Positions 37,801 to 47,334 of a stretch of 64,000 bases of DNA are shown one piece after another; positions within the stretch are counted from its first letter, which is position 1, and the number at the start of each line of letters is the position of its first letter. Under the pieces are notes generated by a model, which ran no database searches, was not told where the DNA came from, and saw only the letters and a program-made list of their open reading frames with translations. Origin of the DNA: Duganella aquatilis (GTDB lineage: Bacteria > Pseudomonadota > Gammaproteobacteria > Burkholderiales > Burkholderiaceae_D); the NCBI RefSeq assembly GCF_009674565.1, contig NZ_WKJL01000005.1:62001-126000 (forward strand), written 5' to 3'. Both the position numbers and the translations under genes were made by a program.

Positions 37801-37959
37801 TATAAACTGATCGCCAAGGGCACGCTGGAAGAGAAGATCCAGGTCTTGCAGCAGAAAAAGTCCGATCTGGCGCAGTCGATCCTGGCGGATGGCGAGTCGC
37901 AGAAAATGGCGCTCACCCAGGAAGATCTGCAACAAATATTCGCACCTTTGGTGGAGTAA
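34822..37959 (+). CDS. SNF2-family DNA/RNA helicase-like ATPase
   Basis: A 1045-residue cytoplasmic protein. After an N-terminal ~560 residues with no recognised domain, the Snf2/Rad54 ATPase carries motif I DDMGLGKTVQTL (~605), motif II VILDESHYIKN (~700), motif III LSGTPLENHLGELW, and helicase-C motifs ILVFSQFTSMLEL, ISLKAGGVGLNLTAA and WNPAAENQATDRAWRIGQ, the usual end of the family. These enzymes remodel or translocate on duplex nucleic acid. The start at 34822 is followed by a second ATG at 34831. It runs into the histidine kinase gene three bases after its stop, an unusual pairing. Confidence 0.92.
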   Translation: MRPMDFTRDDAPAAPAAPAPAPTRPAPPANQLSYAVATWLQRVDAAAHPKAKLTPPPVDNDPKQTQYKLIYVMAPTSGGRHVALCLYKARLRPNGDVAAASPVSEVFSLLSTPPTFMTPNDEDLIRFFVAMRSGQNSQTGSATEPRGKIGAALLNMLAEQDKLLWANSWADVGNGLVYPLKGGVLREANLAWREEGKGLRLGWQVAPPPGAKHVGADQVDYMLPTDPPWYIDNLSCGVLQLNQGGATIPLADLQALVAQAPLLTNNDKMRVSQLLLAHGLQGLMPLPQPLPQRIRDDVKPRPVLTLDAAMLADGSLQRWNDFAVLSFDYDGERVSFDPSQRVVRQKGEVTEIIQRDSAAEDEALALLNERHFVAPTTLPLSSVKGGLLLPTQAEWIRFARDGIAALKEAGWKIEKTAKYRYDTQEVGDWYAEVVEDPADGGHAWFDLELGIMVNQERVPLLPVLVQLIRNAPNDFNPKVIANHCDEDQMLATLADGSRVALPWGRVRPILATLGELYFSDKIKNSVHMATLEAARLDELARNVDMQWTGGAELRDMGARLNQFGAVKRIATPAGLQATLRDYQTDGLSWMQFLREYGFAGILADDMGLGKTVQTLAHILVEKEAGRLTAPALVIAPTSLMGNWQEEAARFAPGLKVLLLQGKDRMGQFDQIDEADLVLTTYALLPRDEEKLREHDFHLVILDESHYIKNTRSKAAQSAGLLRARHRLCLSGTPLENHLGELWSQFHFLLPGLLGDEKGFNSVFRHPIERADDPLRRALLNRRIKPFLLRRTKDSVAKELPPKTEMVRKVELTGAQRDLYETVRLAMDQKVREEIDRKGVARSQIVILEALLKLRQVCCDPRLVKSTTKKQQAAGSAKLADLMQMVEDLLEEKRKILVFSQFTSMLELIEQELEARDIPYALLTGDTKDRSAQVAAFQQGAVPIFLISLKAGGVGLNLTAADTVIHYDPWWNPAAENQATDRAWRIGQDKPVFVYKLIAKGTLEEKIQVLQQKKSDLAQSILADGESQKMALTQEDLQQIFAPLVE

Positions 37960-37962
37960 ATC

Positions 37963-39099
37963 ATGGCGCAGACGATAGCGGAACTCCAGGCGGCACTACA
38001 GCAGTCGCAAGCAAACGAGAGCCGCTACCGGCTGCTGCTGGAACACAGCAACGAAATCAGCTGGATGGCCGACTGCGCCACGCTCCAGCTGACCTGGTTG
38101 AGTCCGGCGGCCGAACGCCAGTTCGGCTACACGCTGGACACCGCCCAGGCACTGTCCCAGAGCCTGCTCCATGATTTGCCGGCGCGCCTGCAGCGCTATG
38201 CCGAAGGCGATTTGAGCCGGCGTCGCTTGCTGCGTGAAACCGAGCTGGAGCAGGCAGACGGCCACGTGGTGCCGGTGGAAATCGAATCGACGCTGGTCCT
38301 CGACGACCACGGTGCGCCGGCCACGGTGGTCGGCGTGGTGCGCGACCTCAGCGCCCGACGCGAGCTGGCGGCGCAGCAGAAAAAATTCGCCTCCATGCTG
38401 TCGCACGAATTCCGCACGCCGCTGTCGACCATCGACGGCGCCGTGCAACGTCTGGAAATGACCGGCGCCCACCACGACGAAGGCACGCGCAAGCGCTACC
38501 GCAAGATCCAGACCGCGGTCGACCGCATGCTGGCGATGCTGGACGAATACCTGTCGCCGGAGCGCATGGCCAGCATCGGCCGCGAGCGCCAGCCCAACGA
38601 AATCAATCCCGCCACCCTGCTGGAAACCGCCGCCGAACAGGCGCGGCAGCGGCGCAAAACCGTCACGGTGCGCAGCATCGGACTGCCGCAGTGGATGCGT
38701 TGCGACCCGGCCGGCATGCGTTTATGTCTGGAAATGTTGTTGGACAATGCAATAAAGTACACAGACGATAATATTCCGATAGAATTAGTAGGCAGAATTG
38801 CAGCGGAAGGTGGCGTCGAGCTGCTGGTGCGCGATCATGGCGCCGGCATTCCGGAAGCGGAGTTGCCGCACGTTTTCGACAAAGCCTTCCGAGGTAGCAA
38901 TGCCGCTGGCGTGGCGGGATCGGGCCTGGGCCTGTACATGGCGCGTTCCATTGTTGATGTGCACGGTGGCACTGTTACTGCGAGAAATGTTTCTGAAAGC
39001 GGCACGGAATTTCGGATTTGGCTGCCTATCGCGGCCAACGCCGGGAAAAGCCTTGCGCGTGGTGAAGTCAGCAGTGATAATTCCCTGGACGCAAGCTGA
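37963..39099 (+). CDS. Soluble PAS-domain sensor histidine kinase
   Basis: A 378-residue kinase with no membrane segment. PAS domain (residues ~18-130, ending VVGVVRDLSARREL), dimerisation/phosphoacceptor HSHEFRTPL-type motif LSHEFRTPLSTIDG (His ~147), then the ATPase domain with N-box LEMLLDNAIKYTDD, G1 VRDHGAGIP and G2 GSGLGLYMARSIVDVHGG. It would phosphorylate the response regulator encoded 53 bases downstream. The signal is presumably cytoplasmic. It begins three bases after the SNF2 stop, so it is almost surely in the same transcript. Confidence 0.92.
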   Translation: MAQTIAELQAALQQSQANESRYRLLLEHSNEISWMADCATLQLTWLSPAAERQFGYTLDTAQALSQSLLHDLPARLQRYAEGDLSRRRLLRETELEQADGHVVPVEIESTLVLDDHGAPATVVGVVRDLSARRELAAQQKKFASMLSHEFRTPLSTIDGAVQRLEMTGAHHDEGTRKRYRKIQTAVDRMLAMLDEYLSPERMASIGRERQPNEINPATLLETAAEQARQRRKTVTVRSIGLPQWMRCDPAGMRLCLEMLLDNAIKYTDDNIPIELVGRIAAEGGVELLVRDHGAGIPEAELPHVFDKAFRGSNAAGVAGSGLGLYMARSIVDVHGGTVTARNVSESGTEFRIWLPIAANAGKSLARGEVSSDNSLDAS

Positions 39100-39152
39100 T
39101 TGTCCCAGGTCTGGGCACAATTGCTCAACAATTGAAACGAAGTGGCGCATCA

Positions 39153-39833
39153 ATGACGCAAATACTCATCGTGGAAGACAATCTGGACTATGCCGAGGAA
39201 ATGGCAGAGTTTCTGACTGAGCTTGAACACGAAGTGCACATTACCAACAACGCCAGCGATATGTGGTCGGCCCTGAGCCAGGGCAATGTCGGCGTGGTTG
39301 TGCTGGATCTGGGCTTGCCGGACGAGGACGGTTTCAACGTCATCCCGCGCATGCGCCAGCTGTATCCGCAAATCGGCTTGCTGGTGCTGACCGGGCGGGT
39401 GGCGTTCGACAACCGCATCCTCGGCCTGCGCCTGGGCGCCGACCACTACCTGACCAAGCCTATCAAATTCCCGGAACTGGCGGCGCACATTGAAGCGCTG
39501 GACCGCCGCGTGGGCCCGCAGGAGACCGTGCCGCTGCCAAGCAAGTGGACCCTGAAGGTCAGCGCCCGCCAGCTGGAACTGCAGGGCATGGCGATTACGC
39601 TGACCGAGAAAGAGTGCAATTTCCTGCATCTGCTCACGATTAATACCCGTCCGGTGCCACGGCAGGTGATTGTGGCCGGGATAGGCGGCGATGATCCGGA
39701 TGCCGGGCGTCGCGTCGACATGCTGGTGTACCGCCTGCGCAAGAAGGCGCGGACCGGGCTGGGGCAGGATCTGCCGCTGCGCAGCGCGTATGGCGAGGGT
39801 TACAGCCTGTCCGCCAGCTTCAACCTGTCGTAA
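39153..39833 (+). CDS. OmpR-like response regulator
   Basis: A 226-residue two-component regulator: receiver domain (residues 1-115) with acidic IVEDN, phosphoacceptor Asp in VVLDLGLPDEDGF (~52), Thr at LVLTGR and Lys in LTKPIKFPEL (~100), then a C-terminal winged helix (Trans_reg_C, ~130-225) with LTEKECNFLHLLTINTRPVPRQV and DMLVYRLRKKA. It is the partner of the preceding PAS kinase. The start at 39153 gives the normal N-terminus. Targets unknown. Confidence 0.93.
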   Translation: MTQILIVEDNLDYAEEMAEFLTELEHEVHITNNASDMWSALSQGNVGVVVLDLGLPDEDGFNVIPRMRQLYPQIGLLVLTGRVAFDNRILGLRLGADHYLTKPIKFPELAAHIEALDRRVGPQETVPLPSKWTLKVSARQLELQGMAITLTEKECNFLHLLTINTRPVPRQVIVAGIGGDDPDAGRRVDMLVYRLRKKARTGLGQDLPLRSAYGEGYSLSASFNLS

Positions 39834-39848
39834 CCCCTAGGCGATAGA

Positions 39849-39878
39849 GGGGTCTGACCCCGTACGGGGTCAGACCCC
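39849..39878. repeat. 30-base perfect palindrome upstream of the RAYT gene
   Basis: GGGGTCTGACCCC (39849-39861) followed by GTAC and its reverse complement, giving a perfect palindrome to 39878. It shares GGGGTC with the two dispersed hairpins and may be a REP element or terminator for the response-regulator transcript, though no T-run follows. Confidence 0.75.
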
Positions 39879-39907
39879 GCAGCGGACCGCCGTGCGGGGT
39901 ACAAATC

Positions 39908-39961
39908 GGGACGGAGTCACGTTATGTCGTTACGCCGCCGATTTTAATGGGGACGGAGTCA
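39908..39961. repeat. Direct repeats flanking the RAYT gene, 5' side
   Basis: GGGACGGAGTCA occurs at 39908-39919 and again at 39950-39961. Near-inverted copies follow the RAYT gene: ACTCTGTCCCC (40716-40726) and GACTCCGACCC (40763-40773), each with one mismatch. These may be the terminal recognition sequences of the RAYT unit. Confidence 0.65.
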
Positions 39962-40007
39962 TATCCAGGGGTAGAATCTGGGGTCCACAGTCACCCCTTT
40001 ATCCCGT

Positions 40008-40709
40008 ATGGCCCGCCTGCCCCGCCTAATTGTTCCCCACCAGCCCCACCACGTCATCCAGACCGGCCTCAACAACCAGGACGTGTTCCTGGACGCCGAA
40101 GACTACCAGGCCTTCCTCGGCTGGTTGCGTACCGCCGCCAAAACCTACAAAGTCGCCGTCAACGCCTACTGCTTGATGCCCAACCACGTGCATTTGCTGG
40201 TCACGCCGTCCGACGACAACGGCCTGGGCCAGATGATGCAGTGGATCGGGCGCTATTACGTCCCCTATTTCAATCAAAAGTATGTCCGTAGTGGAACTTT
40301 GTGGAACGGACGCTACAAAACCTCGCTGATCGACGCCGACGTTTATTTCATGCTGTGCAGCCGTTACATCGAATTCAACCCGGTGCGCAACGGCATGGTC
40401 AGCCGCGCCGAGGACTATCCGTGGTCCAGCTACTGCCACCACGCCGGCATCCGCCCGGACGGACTGGTCACCGACCACGCCAAGGTCTGGGAACTGGGCA
40501 ACACGCCATTCCAGCGCGAAGCAGCCTACAGCGCGCTGTCCGAGCCGCCATTGACGCCGGAGGAAATCACTTTAATCAGCAAAGCCCTGCTCAAAGGCTG
40601 GCCGCTGGGCTCGCAGCAGTTCCAGACCGCCCTTGAAAAGAAGGTGAAGCGCCAGGTATTGCCGGCAAAACGGGGCCGGCCATTCAAAATAAAGCCTGCC
40701 GCCGAATAA
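40008..40709 (+). CDS. REP-associated tyrosine transposase (RAYT, Y1 transposase family)
   Basis: A 233-residue HUH endonuclease: MPRLPRLIVPHQPHHVIQTG-like opening, the His-hydrophobic-His motif MPNHVHLLV (residues ~57-65), WNGRYKTSLI (~100-110) and the candidate catalytic Tyr in LCSRYIEFNPVRNG (~120-128). These single-copy transposases are thought to spread REP palindromes rather than themselves. The surroundings fit: a 30-base palindrome and GGGACGGAGTC repeats flank the gene, and related hairpins lie at 3941 and 28825. The C-terminus has a basic tail. Confidence 0.9.
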   Translation: MARLPRLIVPHQPHHVIQTGLNNQDVFLDAEDYQAFLGWLRTAAKTYKVAVNAYCLMPNHVHLLVTPSDDNGLGQMMQWIGRYYVPYFNQKYVRSGTLWNGRYKTSLIDADVYFMLCSRYIEFNPVRNGMVSRAEDYPWSSYCHHAGIRPDGLVTDHAKVWELGNTPFQREAAYSALSEPPLTPEEITLISKALLKGWPLGSQQFQTALEKKVKRQVLPAKRGRPFKIKPAAE

Positions 40710-40715
40710 GGCTTC

Positions 40716-40773
40716 ACTCTGTCCCCAATTAAAAAAATAAGCTTCTGAGGAAAATTTAATTCGACTCCGACCC
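40716..40773. repeat. Inverted repeats flanking the RAYT gene, 3' side
   Basis: ACTCTGTCCCC (40716-40726) and GACTCCGACCC (40763-40773) are near reverse complements of GGGGACGGAGTC found upstream of the RAYT gene. The remaining bases to 40846 are AT-rich and hold the gltB leader; no strong promoter consensus was seen. Confidence 0.6.
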
Positions 40774-40846
40774 TAATTGTTATTGTTGAAGTTTACGCTG
40801 CGTTGCACTAACCTTGTTTTTCAAGCCAATTAGTCCGGAGTTAGCC

Positions 40847-43800
40847 ATGCACGCCCAAGGTCTGTACGATCCATCCAATGAACACGATGCCTGCGGCGTC
40901 GGTTTCGTCGCCCACATCAAGGGCAACAAGAGTCACTCGATTGTGGAACAGGGTCTGCTGATCTTGAAGAATCTGGACCACCGGGGCGCGGTGGGCGCGG
41001 ATCCGCTGATGGGCGACGGCGCCGGCATCCTGATCCAGATCCCGGACCAGTACTACCGCGACGAGATGGCCAAGCAAGGCATCGAACTGCCGCCGCCAGG
41101 CGAATACGGCGTCGGCATGGTATTCCTGCCGAAGGAAAACGCTTCGCGCATCGCCTGCGAACAGGAAATCGAGCGCGCCGTGCGCGCCGAAGGCCAGGTC
41201 GTGCTGGGCTGGCGCAATGTGCCGGTCGACTGCGACATGCCGATGTCGCCGACCGTGCGCGCCAAGGAACCGGTGATCCGCCAGATTTTCATCGGCCGCG
41301 GCGCCGACATCATGGTGACCGACGCGCTGGAGCGCAAGCTGTACGTGATCCGCAAGTCGTCCGGCCACGCCATCCAGGCGCTGAAGCTGATGCACGGCAA
41401 AGAATTCTTCGTGGCCTCGCTGTCGGCCCGCACCATCGTCTACAAGGGCCTGCTGCTGGCCGACCAGGTGGGCGTCTACTATAAAGACTTGCAGGACGCG
41501 CGCTGCGTGTCGGCGCTGGCGCTGGTGCACCAGCGCTTCTCGACCAACACCTTCCCGGAATGGCCGCTGGCCCACCCGTACCGCCTGATCGCCCACAACG
41601 GCGAGATCAACACCGTCAAAGGCAACTTCAACTGGATGCGCGCCCGCGAAGGCGTGATGAAATCGGCCGTGCTGGGCGAAGACCTGCAAAAGCTGTTCCC
41701 GCTGATCTACGAAGGCCAGTCGGACACCGCCTGCTTCGACAACGCGCTGGAGCTGCTGCTGATGGCAGGCTATCCGATCGCCCAGGCGATGATGATGATG
41801 ATCCCTGAAGCCTGGGAAAATCACGGCACGATGGACGACAATCGCCGCGCGTTCTACGAATATCACGCCGCCATGATGGAACCATGGGACGGCCCGGCAG
41901 CCATGGCCTTCACCGACGGCCGCTACATCGGCGGCACGCTGGACCGGAATGGCCTGCGTCCTGCACGTTACATCGTGACCGACGACGATCTGGTGGTGAT
42001 GGCGTCGGAATCGGGTGTGTTGCCGATTCCCGAGTCGAAAATCATCCAGAAATGGCGTCTGCAGCCAGGCAAGATGTTCCTGATCGACCTGGAAGCCGGC
42101 CGCATCATCGACGACAAGGAGCTGAAAGACACCTACGCCAACGCCAAGCCGTACAAGGCCTGGATCAACGCGGTGCGCATCAAGCTCAACGAAATCAAGC
42201 TCAGCGAAAGCCAGCTGGCGCACAACCGCGCCAAGGACAAGACGCCGGCGCAGGGCGAAAAAGCCGTGCCGTCGCTGCTGGACCGCCAGCAAGCCTTCGG
42301 CTACACCCAGGAAGACCTGAAATTCCTGATGGCGCCAATGGCCGCCGCCGGCGAAGAAGCCACCGGTTCGATGGGCAACGACTCGCCGCTGGCCGTCATG
42401 TCCAACAAGCTGAAGCCGCTTTACAGCTACTTCAAGCAGCTGTTCGCCCAGGTGACCAACCCGCCGATCGACCCGATCCGCGAAGCGATGGTGATGTCGC
42501 TGGTGTCGTTCATCGGCCCGAAACCGAACCTGCTGGACACCAACAACGTCAATCCGCCGATGCGCCTCGAAGTGTCGCAGCCTATCCTCGGCTTCGACGA
42601 CATGGAGCGCCTGCGCAACATCAGCCTGCATACCGGCGGCAAGTTCAAGTCGTACGAACTGGGCATCTGCTACCCGCTGGCCTGGGGCAAGGAAGGCGTG
42701 GAAGCCTGCCTGGCCTCGCTGTGCGCGGAAGCCGTGGATGCGGTCAAGTCCGGCCACAACATCCTGATCGTGTCGGACCGTTCGGTCGGCCCGGACCGCG
42801 TGGCGATTCCTGCCCTGCTGGCCACCTCGACCATCCACCAGCACCTGGTCAGCAAAGGCCTGCGCGCCTCGACCGGCCTGGTGGTGGAAACCGGCTCGGC
42901 CCGCGAGACCCACCACTTCGCCCTGCTGGCCGGCTACGGCGCGGAAGCCATCCACCCGTACCTGGCGATGGAAACCCTGGCCGAACTGGCGCACGGCATG
43001 CCGGGCGATATGTCGGCTGAGAAGGCCATCTACAACTTCACCAAGGCGGTCGGCAAAGGCCTGATGAAGGTCATGTCGAAGATGGGCATCTCGACCTATA
43101 TGTCCTACTGCGGCGCGCAGATCTTCGAGGCGATCGGCCTGAACAAGTCGCTGGTCGACAAATACTTCAAGGGCACCTCGTCCAACGTGGAAGGCATCGG
43201 CGTGTTCGAAGTGGCGGAAGAAGCGCTGCGCCTGCACAACCTGGCCTTCGGCGACGATCCGGTGCTGGCCAACCACCTGGATGCCGGCGGCGAATACGCC
43301 TTCCGCGTGCGCGGCGAAGACCACCTGTGGACGCCGGACGCGATCGCCAAGCTGCAACACTCGACCCGCGCCAACAATTTCTCCAGCTATAAAGAGTACG
43401 CGCAGATCATCAACGACCAGAGCAAGCGCCACCTGACGCTGCGCGGCCTGTTCGAGTTCAAGATCGATCCGACCAAGGCGATTCCGCTGGACGAAGTCGA
43501 GCCGGCCAAGGAAATCGTCAAGCGTTTCGCCACCGGCGCGATGTCGATGGGTTCGATCTCGACCGAAGCCCACGCCACGCTGGCCGTCGCCATGAACCGC
43601 ATCGGCGGCAAGTCCAACACCGGTGAAGGCGGCGAAGATCCATCGCGCTACACCATGGAGCTGAAAGGCATCAAGATCAAGCAGGGCGAGACCATGGCCT
43701 CGGTCATGGGCAAGGAACAGATGGTGGTCGATATTCCTCTGCAAGAGGGCGACTCGCTGCGTTCGCGCATCAAGCAGGTGGCGTCGGGCCGTTTCGGCGT

Positions 43801-45574
43801 GACCGCTGCCTACCTGAACTCGGCCGACCAGATCCAGATCAAGATGGCGCAGGGCGCTAAACCGGGCGAAGGCGGCCAGCTGCCGGGCCACAAGGTGTCC
43901 GAATACATCGCCACGCTGCGCTTCTCGGTGCCGGGCGTGGGCCTGATTTCGCCGCCGCCGCACCACGACATCTACTCGATTGAAGATCTGGCGCAGCTGA
44001 TTCACGATCTGAAAAACGCCAATCCGCGCGCTTCGATCTCGGTCAAGCTGGTGTCGGAAGTGGGTATCGGCACGGTGGCCGCCGGCGTCACCAAGGCCAA
44101 GGCCGACCACGTGGTGGTGGCCGGCCATGACGGCGGCACCGGCGCGTCGCCGCTGTCGTCGGTCAAGCACGCCGGCACGCCGTGGGAGCTGGGCCTGGCG
44201 GAAACGCAGCAGACTCTGGTGCTGAACGGCCTGCGCAGCCGTATCCGCGTCCAGGCCGACGGCCAGATGCGTACCGGCCGCGACGTCGTCATCGCCGCCA
44301 TGCTGGGCGCCGACGAAATTGGCTTCGCCACGGCACCGCTGGTGGTCGAGGGCTGCATCATGATGCGCAAATGCCACCTGAACACCTGCCCGGTCGGCGT
44401 CGCCACGCAAGATCCGGTGCTGCGCGCCAAGTTCTCGGGCAAGCCTGAGTACGTGGTGAACTACTTCTTCTTCGTTGCCGAAGAGGCGCGCCAGCTGATG
44501 GCGCAGCTGGGCATCCGCACCTATGACGAACTGATCGGCCGCGTCGACCTGCTGGACAAATCCAAGGCGATCTCGCACTGGAAAGCCAAGGGCCTGGACT
44601 TCAGCAACATCTTCTACCAGCCGGAAGTGCAGGAAGGTCATTCGATCTACCACACCATGGACCAGGATCACGGCCTCGACAAGGCGCTCGATCACAAGCT
44701 GATCGCGCAAGCCAAGGCGGCGCTGGAAAAAGGCGAGCGCGTATCCTTCATCTCGCCGGTGAAAAACCTGAACCGCACTGTCGGCACCATGCTGTCGGGC
44801 GAAGTGGCCAAGCGCTACGGTCACGCCGGCCTGCCGGACGACACCATCCACATCCAGCTGCAAGGCACGGCCGGCCAGTCGGCATGCGCCTTCCTGGCGC
44901 ACGGCATCACCATCGACCTGGTCGGTGAGGGTAACGATTACGTCGGCAAGGGCTTGTCGGGCGGCCGCATCATCGTGCGTCCGAACACCGAGTTCCGTGG
45001 CTGGGCGGTGAACAACATCATCATCGGCAATACCGTGCTGTACGGCGCGATTTCCGGCGAAGCCTTCTTCAACGGCGTGGCCGGCGAGCGTTTTGCGGTG
45101 CGTAACTCGGGCGCCACCACCATCGTCGAAGGCACCGGCGACCACGGTTGCGAGTACATGACCGGCGGCACCGTGGTCGTGCTGGGCAACACCGGCCGCA
45201 ACTTCGCGGCGGGCATGTCGGGCGGTATCGCCTACGTGTACGACCCGGACGGCGATTTCGAATCGCGCTGCAACACCGCTATGGTGTCGCTGGAACGCGT
45301 GCTGAGCGCCAAGGAGCAGTCGGTCGACAGCGCCACCTTCCACGTGCAGCACAAGGACCACGGCCGCGAAGCCGATGAAGTGATCCTGAAACGTCTGATC
45401 GAGCGTCACTTCAAGCATACCGGCAGCACGCGCGCGCGCCTGTTGCTGGATAACTGGGCCGACAGCCGCGGCAAGTTCGTCAAGGTATTCCCAAGCGAAT
45501 ACAAACGCGCCCTGGCCGAAATGGCCGAGGACGTGGCGAACGAAGCCGCCGCCGCTCAACCAGTTGCTGCTTAA
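40847..45574 (+). CDS. gltB: Glutamate synthase [NADPH] large subunit
   Basis: A 1575-residue alpha subunit that transfers glutamine amide nitrogen to 2-oxoglutarate. Domains in order: Ntn glutaminase starting at HDACGVGFV (the Cys ~24 becomes N-terminal after cleavage), central domain, FMN synthase domain (~850-1250; [16 protein letters not shown]), the 3Fe-4S cluster motif [16 protein letters not shown], and the C-terminal GXGXG domain ([25 protein letters not shown]). CCGGAG lies six bases before the ATG. It forms an operon with gltD 45 bases downstream. Confidence 0.97.
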   Translation: MHAQGLYDPSNEHDACGVGFVAHIKGNKSHSIVEQGLLILKNLDHRGAVGADPLMGDGAGILIQIPDQYYRDEMAKQGIELPPPGEYGVGMVFLPKENASRIACEQEIERAVRAEGQVVLGWRNVPVDCDMPMSPTVRAKEPVIRQIFIGRGADIMVTDALERKLYVIRKSSGHAIQALKLMHGKEFFVASLSARTIVYKGLLLADQVGVYYKDLQDARCVSALALVHQRFSTNTFPEWPLAHPYRLIAHNGEINTVKGNFNWMRAREGVMKSAVLGEDLQKLFPLIYEGQSDTACFDNALELLLMAGYPIAQAMMMMIPEAWENHGTMDDNRRAFYEYHAAMMEPWDGPAAMAFTDGRYIGGTLDRNGLRPARYIVTDDDLVVMASESGVLPIPESKIIQKWRLQPGKMFLIDLEAGRIIDDKELKDTYANAKPYKAWINAVRIKLNEIKLSESQLAHNRAKDKTPAQGEKAVPSLLDRQQAFGYTQEDLKFLMAPMAAAGEEATGSMGNDSPLAVMSNKLKPLYSYFKQLFAQVTNPPIDPIREAMVMSLVSFIGPKPNLLDTNNVNPPMRLEVSQPILGFDDMERLRNISLHTGGKFKSYELGICYPLAWGKEGVEACLASLCAEAVDAVKSGHNILIVSDRSVGPDRVAIPALLATSTIHQHLVSKGLRASTGLVVETGSARETHHFALLAGYGAEAIHPYLAMETLAELAHGMPGDMSAEKAIYNFTKAVGKGLMKVMSKMGISTYMSYCGAQIFEAIGLNKSLVDKYFKGTSSNVEGIGVFEVAEEALRLHNLAFGDDPVLANHLDAGGEYAFRVRGEDHLWTPDAIAKLQHSTRANNFSSYKEYAQIINDQSKRHLTLRGLFEFKIDPTKAIPLDEVEPAKEIVKRFATGAMSMGSISTEAHATLAVAMNRIGGKSNTGEGGEDPSRYTMELKGIKIKQGETMASVMGKEQMVVDIPLQEGDSLRSRIKQVASGRFGVTAAYLNSADQIQIKMAQGAKPGEGGQLPGHKVSEYIATLRFSVPGVGLISPPPHHDIYSIEDLAQLIHDLKNANPRASISVKLVSEVGIGTVAAGVTKAKADHVVVAGHDGGTGASPLSSVKHAGTPWELGLAETQQTLVLNGLRSRIRVQADGQMRTGRDVVIAAMLGADEIGFATAPLVVEGCIMMRKCHLNTCPVGVATQDPVLRAKFSGKPEYVVNYFFFVAEEARQLMAQLGIRTYDELIGRVDLLDKSKAISHWKAKGLDFSNIFYQPEVQEGHSIYHTMDQDHGLDKALDHKLIAQAKAALEKGERVSFISPVKNLNRTVGTMLSGEVAKRYGHAGLPDDTIHIQLQGTAGQSACAFLAHGITIDLVGEGNDYVGKGLSGGRIIVRPNTEFRGWAVNNIIIGNTVLYGAISGEAFFNGVAGERFAVRNSGATTIVEGTGDHGCEYMTGGTVVVLGNTGRNFAAGMSGGIAYVYDPDGDFESRCNTAMVSLERVLSAKEQSVDSATFHVQHKDHGREADEVILKRLIERHFKHTGSTRARLLLDNWADSRGKFVKVFPSEYKRALAEMAEDVANEAAAAQPVAA

Positions 45575-45619
45575 GTCAGCGTCACCGTCAGCGTTACAAG
45601 ATTACGAAGGAAAAATATC

Positions 45620-47083
45620 GTGGGTAAAATCACCGGCTTCATGGAATTCCAGCGTCAGGAAGAAAGCTATCTGCCGCCAGCAACGCGTTTGAAAAACTAT
45701 GCGGAGTTCGTCATTCCGCTGACCAACGAGCAGGCCAAGGTCCAGGGCGCGCGCTGCATGGACTGCGGCATCCCGTTCTGCAACAACGGCTGCCCGGTCA
45801 ACAACATCATCCCGGACTGGAACGACCTGGTGTATCGCGGCAACTACCGCGAAGCGCTGGATACGCTGCATTCGACCAACAACTTCCCGGAATTCACCGG
45901 CCGCATCTGCCCGGCGCCCTGCGAGGCCGCCTGTACGCTGGGCATCAGCGAAGATCCGGTCGGCATCAAGTCGATCGAACACAAGATCATCGACGAAGGC
46001 TGGGAACACGGCTGGGTCATTCCCCAGCCGGCCGCCAGGCAGACCGGCAAGAAAGTCGCCGTGGTCGGTTCCGGTCCTGCCGGCCTGGCGGCGGCGCAGC
46101 AGCTGGCGCGCGCCGGCCACGCCGTCACGGTGTTTGAGAAATCCGACCGCATCGGCGGCCTGCTGCGCTACGGCATTCCAGACTTCAAGATGGAAAAATC
46201 GCACATCGACCGCCGCGTCCAGCAGATGGAAGCCGAAGGCGTGGTGTTCCGCACCAGCGTGTTGATCGGCAAGGACTTCCCGGCCAACGTCAACAACATG
46301 GCCAAGGAAACCATCTTCCCTGAAGATCTGCAGAAAGACTTCGACGCCGTGGTGCTGGCCGGCGGTTCCGAGTCGCCGCGCGACCTGCCGGTGCCGGGCC
46401 GCGAGCTGAAAGGCGTGCACTTCGCCATGGACTTCCTGCCGCAGCAAAACCGCGTCAACGCCGGCGACAAGCTGAAAGACCAGATCAAGGCCACCGGCAA
46501 GCACGTGGTGGTGATCGGCGGCGGCGACACCGGTTCCGACTGCGTCGGCACCTCGAACCGCCACGGCGCCGCCTCGGTGACCCAGTTCGAACTGATGCCG
46601 ATGCCGCCGGAGCAGGAAAACAAGCCGCTGGTGTGGCCGTACTGGCCGACCAAGCTGCGTACTTCCTCGTCGCACGAGGAAGGCTGCGAGCGCGACTGGG
46701 CAGTGGCCACCAAGCGCCTGGAAGGCAAGGGCGGCAAGGTCGAGAAGCTGATCGCCTGCCGCGTCGAGTGGAAGGACGGCAAGATGAGCGAAGTGCCGAA
46801 CTCGGAATTCGAGATGAAAGCCGACCTGGTGTTCCTGGCCATGGGCTTCGTGTCGCCGGTCGCCACCATCCTCGACGCTTTCGCTGTTGACAAAGATGCA
46901 CGCGGTAACGCCAAGGCCACCACGGATGGCGAGGGCTGCTACAAAACTTCCGCAGCCAAGGTATTTGCCGCCGGCGACATGCGCCGCGGCCAATCCCTGG
47001 TGGTATGGGCCATCCGCGAAGGGCGCCAGTGCGCGCGCGCGGTGGATGAGTTCCTGATGGGCAGTTCCGAGTTGCCGCGTTAA
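45620..47083 (+). CDS. gltD: Glutamate synthase [NADPH] small subunit
   Basis: A 487-residue beta subunit that passes electrons from NADPH via FAD to GltB. N-terminal 4Fe-4S ligands: [17 protein letters not shown] (~48-64) and [12 protein letters not shown] (~100-111); FAD site [14 protein letters not shown] (~145); NADPH site [13 protein letters not shown] (~295). GTG start at 45620 with AAGGA upstream. A Rho-independent terminator follows at 47121. Confidence 0.97.
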   Translation: MGKITGFMEFQRQEESYLPPATRLKNYAEFVIPLTNEQAKVQGARCMDCGIPFCNNGCPVNNIIPDWNDLVYRGNYREALDTLHSTNNFPEFTGRICPAPCEAACTLGISEDPVGIKSIEHKIIDEGWEHGWVIPQPAARQTGKKVAVVGSGPAGLAAAQQLARAGHAVTVFEKSDRIGGLLRYGIPDFKMEKSHIDRRVQQMEAEGVVFRTSVLIGKDFPANVNNMAKETIFPEDLQKDFDAVVLAGGSESPRDLPVPGRELKGVHFAMDFLPQQNRVNAGDKLKDQIKATGKHVVVIGGGDTGSDCVGTSNRHGAASVTQFELMPMPPEQENKPLVWPYWPTKLRTSSSHEEGCERDWAVATKRLEGKGGKVEKLIACRVEWKDGKMSEVPNSEFEMKADLVFLAMGFVSPVATILDAFAVDKDARGNAKATTDGEGCYKTSAAKVFAAGDMRRGQSLVVWAIREGRQCARAVDEFLMGSSELPR

Positions 47084-47120
47084 GTATTCGCACGGTAAGC
47101 AGGCGCTGCCTGGCTTTCTG

Positions 47121-47162
47121 CCGGACACGGACGGGTGATCCCCGACCGTCTCCGGTTTTTTT
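47121..47162 (+). terminator. Rho-independent terminator of gltBD
   Basis: Imperfect stem from CCGGACACGGACGGG (47121-47135) with CCCCGACCGTCTCCGG (47140-47155), then seven T. It separates gltBD from the mla operon. Confidence 0.85.
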
Positions 47163-47217
47163 GCGCCAGCACATGCTGCGCTGCACCAATGTAACATTTG
47201 GTGCCCGGTGTAAATTG

Positions 47218-47247
47218 CTGACTTTGGGTTCAGTAGTGTTGTATTAT
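47218..47247 (+). promoter_or_regulatory. Candidate mla operon promoter
   Basis: -35-like CTGACT (47218-47223) and -10 TATTAT (47242-47247) are separated by 18 bases, about 90 bases before mlaF. The match at -35 is partial; other AT-rich alternatives exist. Confidence 0.4.
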
Positions 47248-47334
47248 CTGTATTCTTGTCAGCTTCGCGCCCCTGCCCGGAGCCACCTTCAGCAGAGATT
47301 GACGTTTCTGCACTACAATACGGCATTCAAAAAA

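Noticed and set aside
34741..37935. 1064-codon minus-strand frame opposite the SNF2 gene
   Set aside because: The plus strand has all SNF2 motifs; the minus product is low-complexity and has no motif.
39849..39878. Simple terminator of the response-regulator gene
   Set aside because: The palindrome is perfect but not followed by T on the plus strand, and it shares sequence with dispersed hairpins; it was listed as a repeat instead.
40841..45559. 1572-codon open frame on the minus strand opposite gltB
   Set aside because: It mirrors gltB exactly; its product is His/Val/Gln-rich with no domain, as expected from the high-GC complement of a real gene.
47299..47319. mlaF promoter TTGACG with TACAAT
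   Set aside because: Both boxes are good but only nine bases apart, too close for sigma-70.
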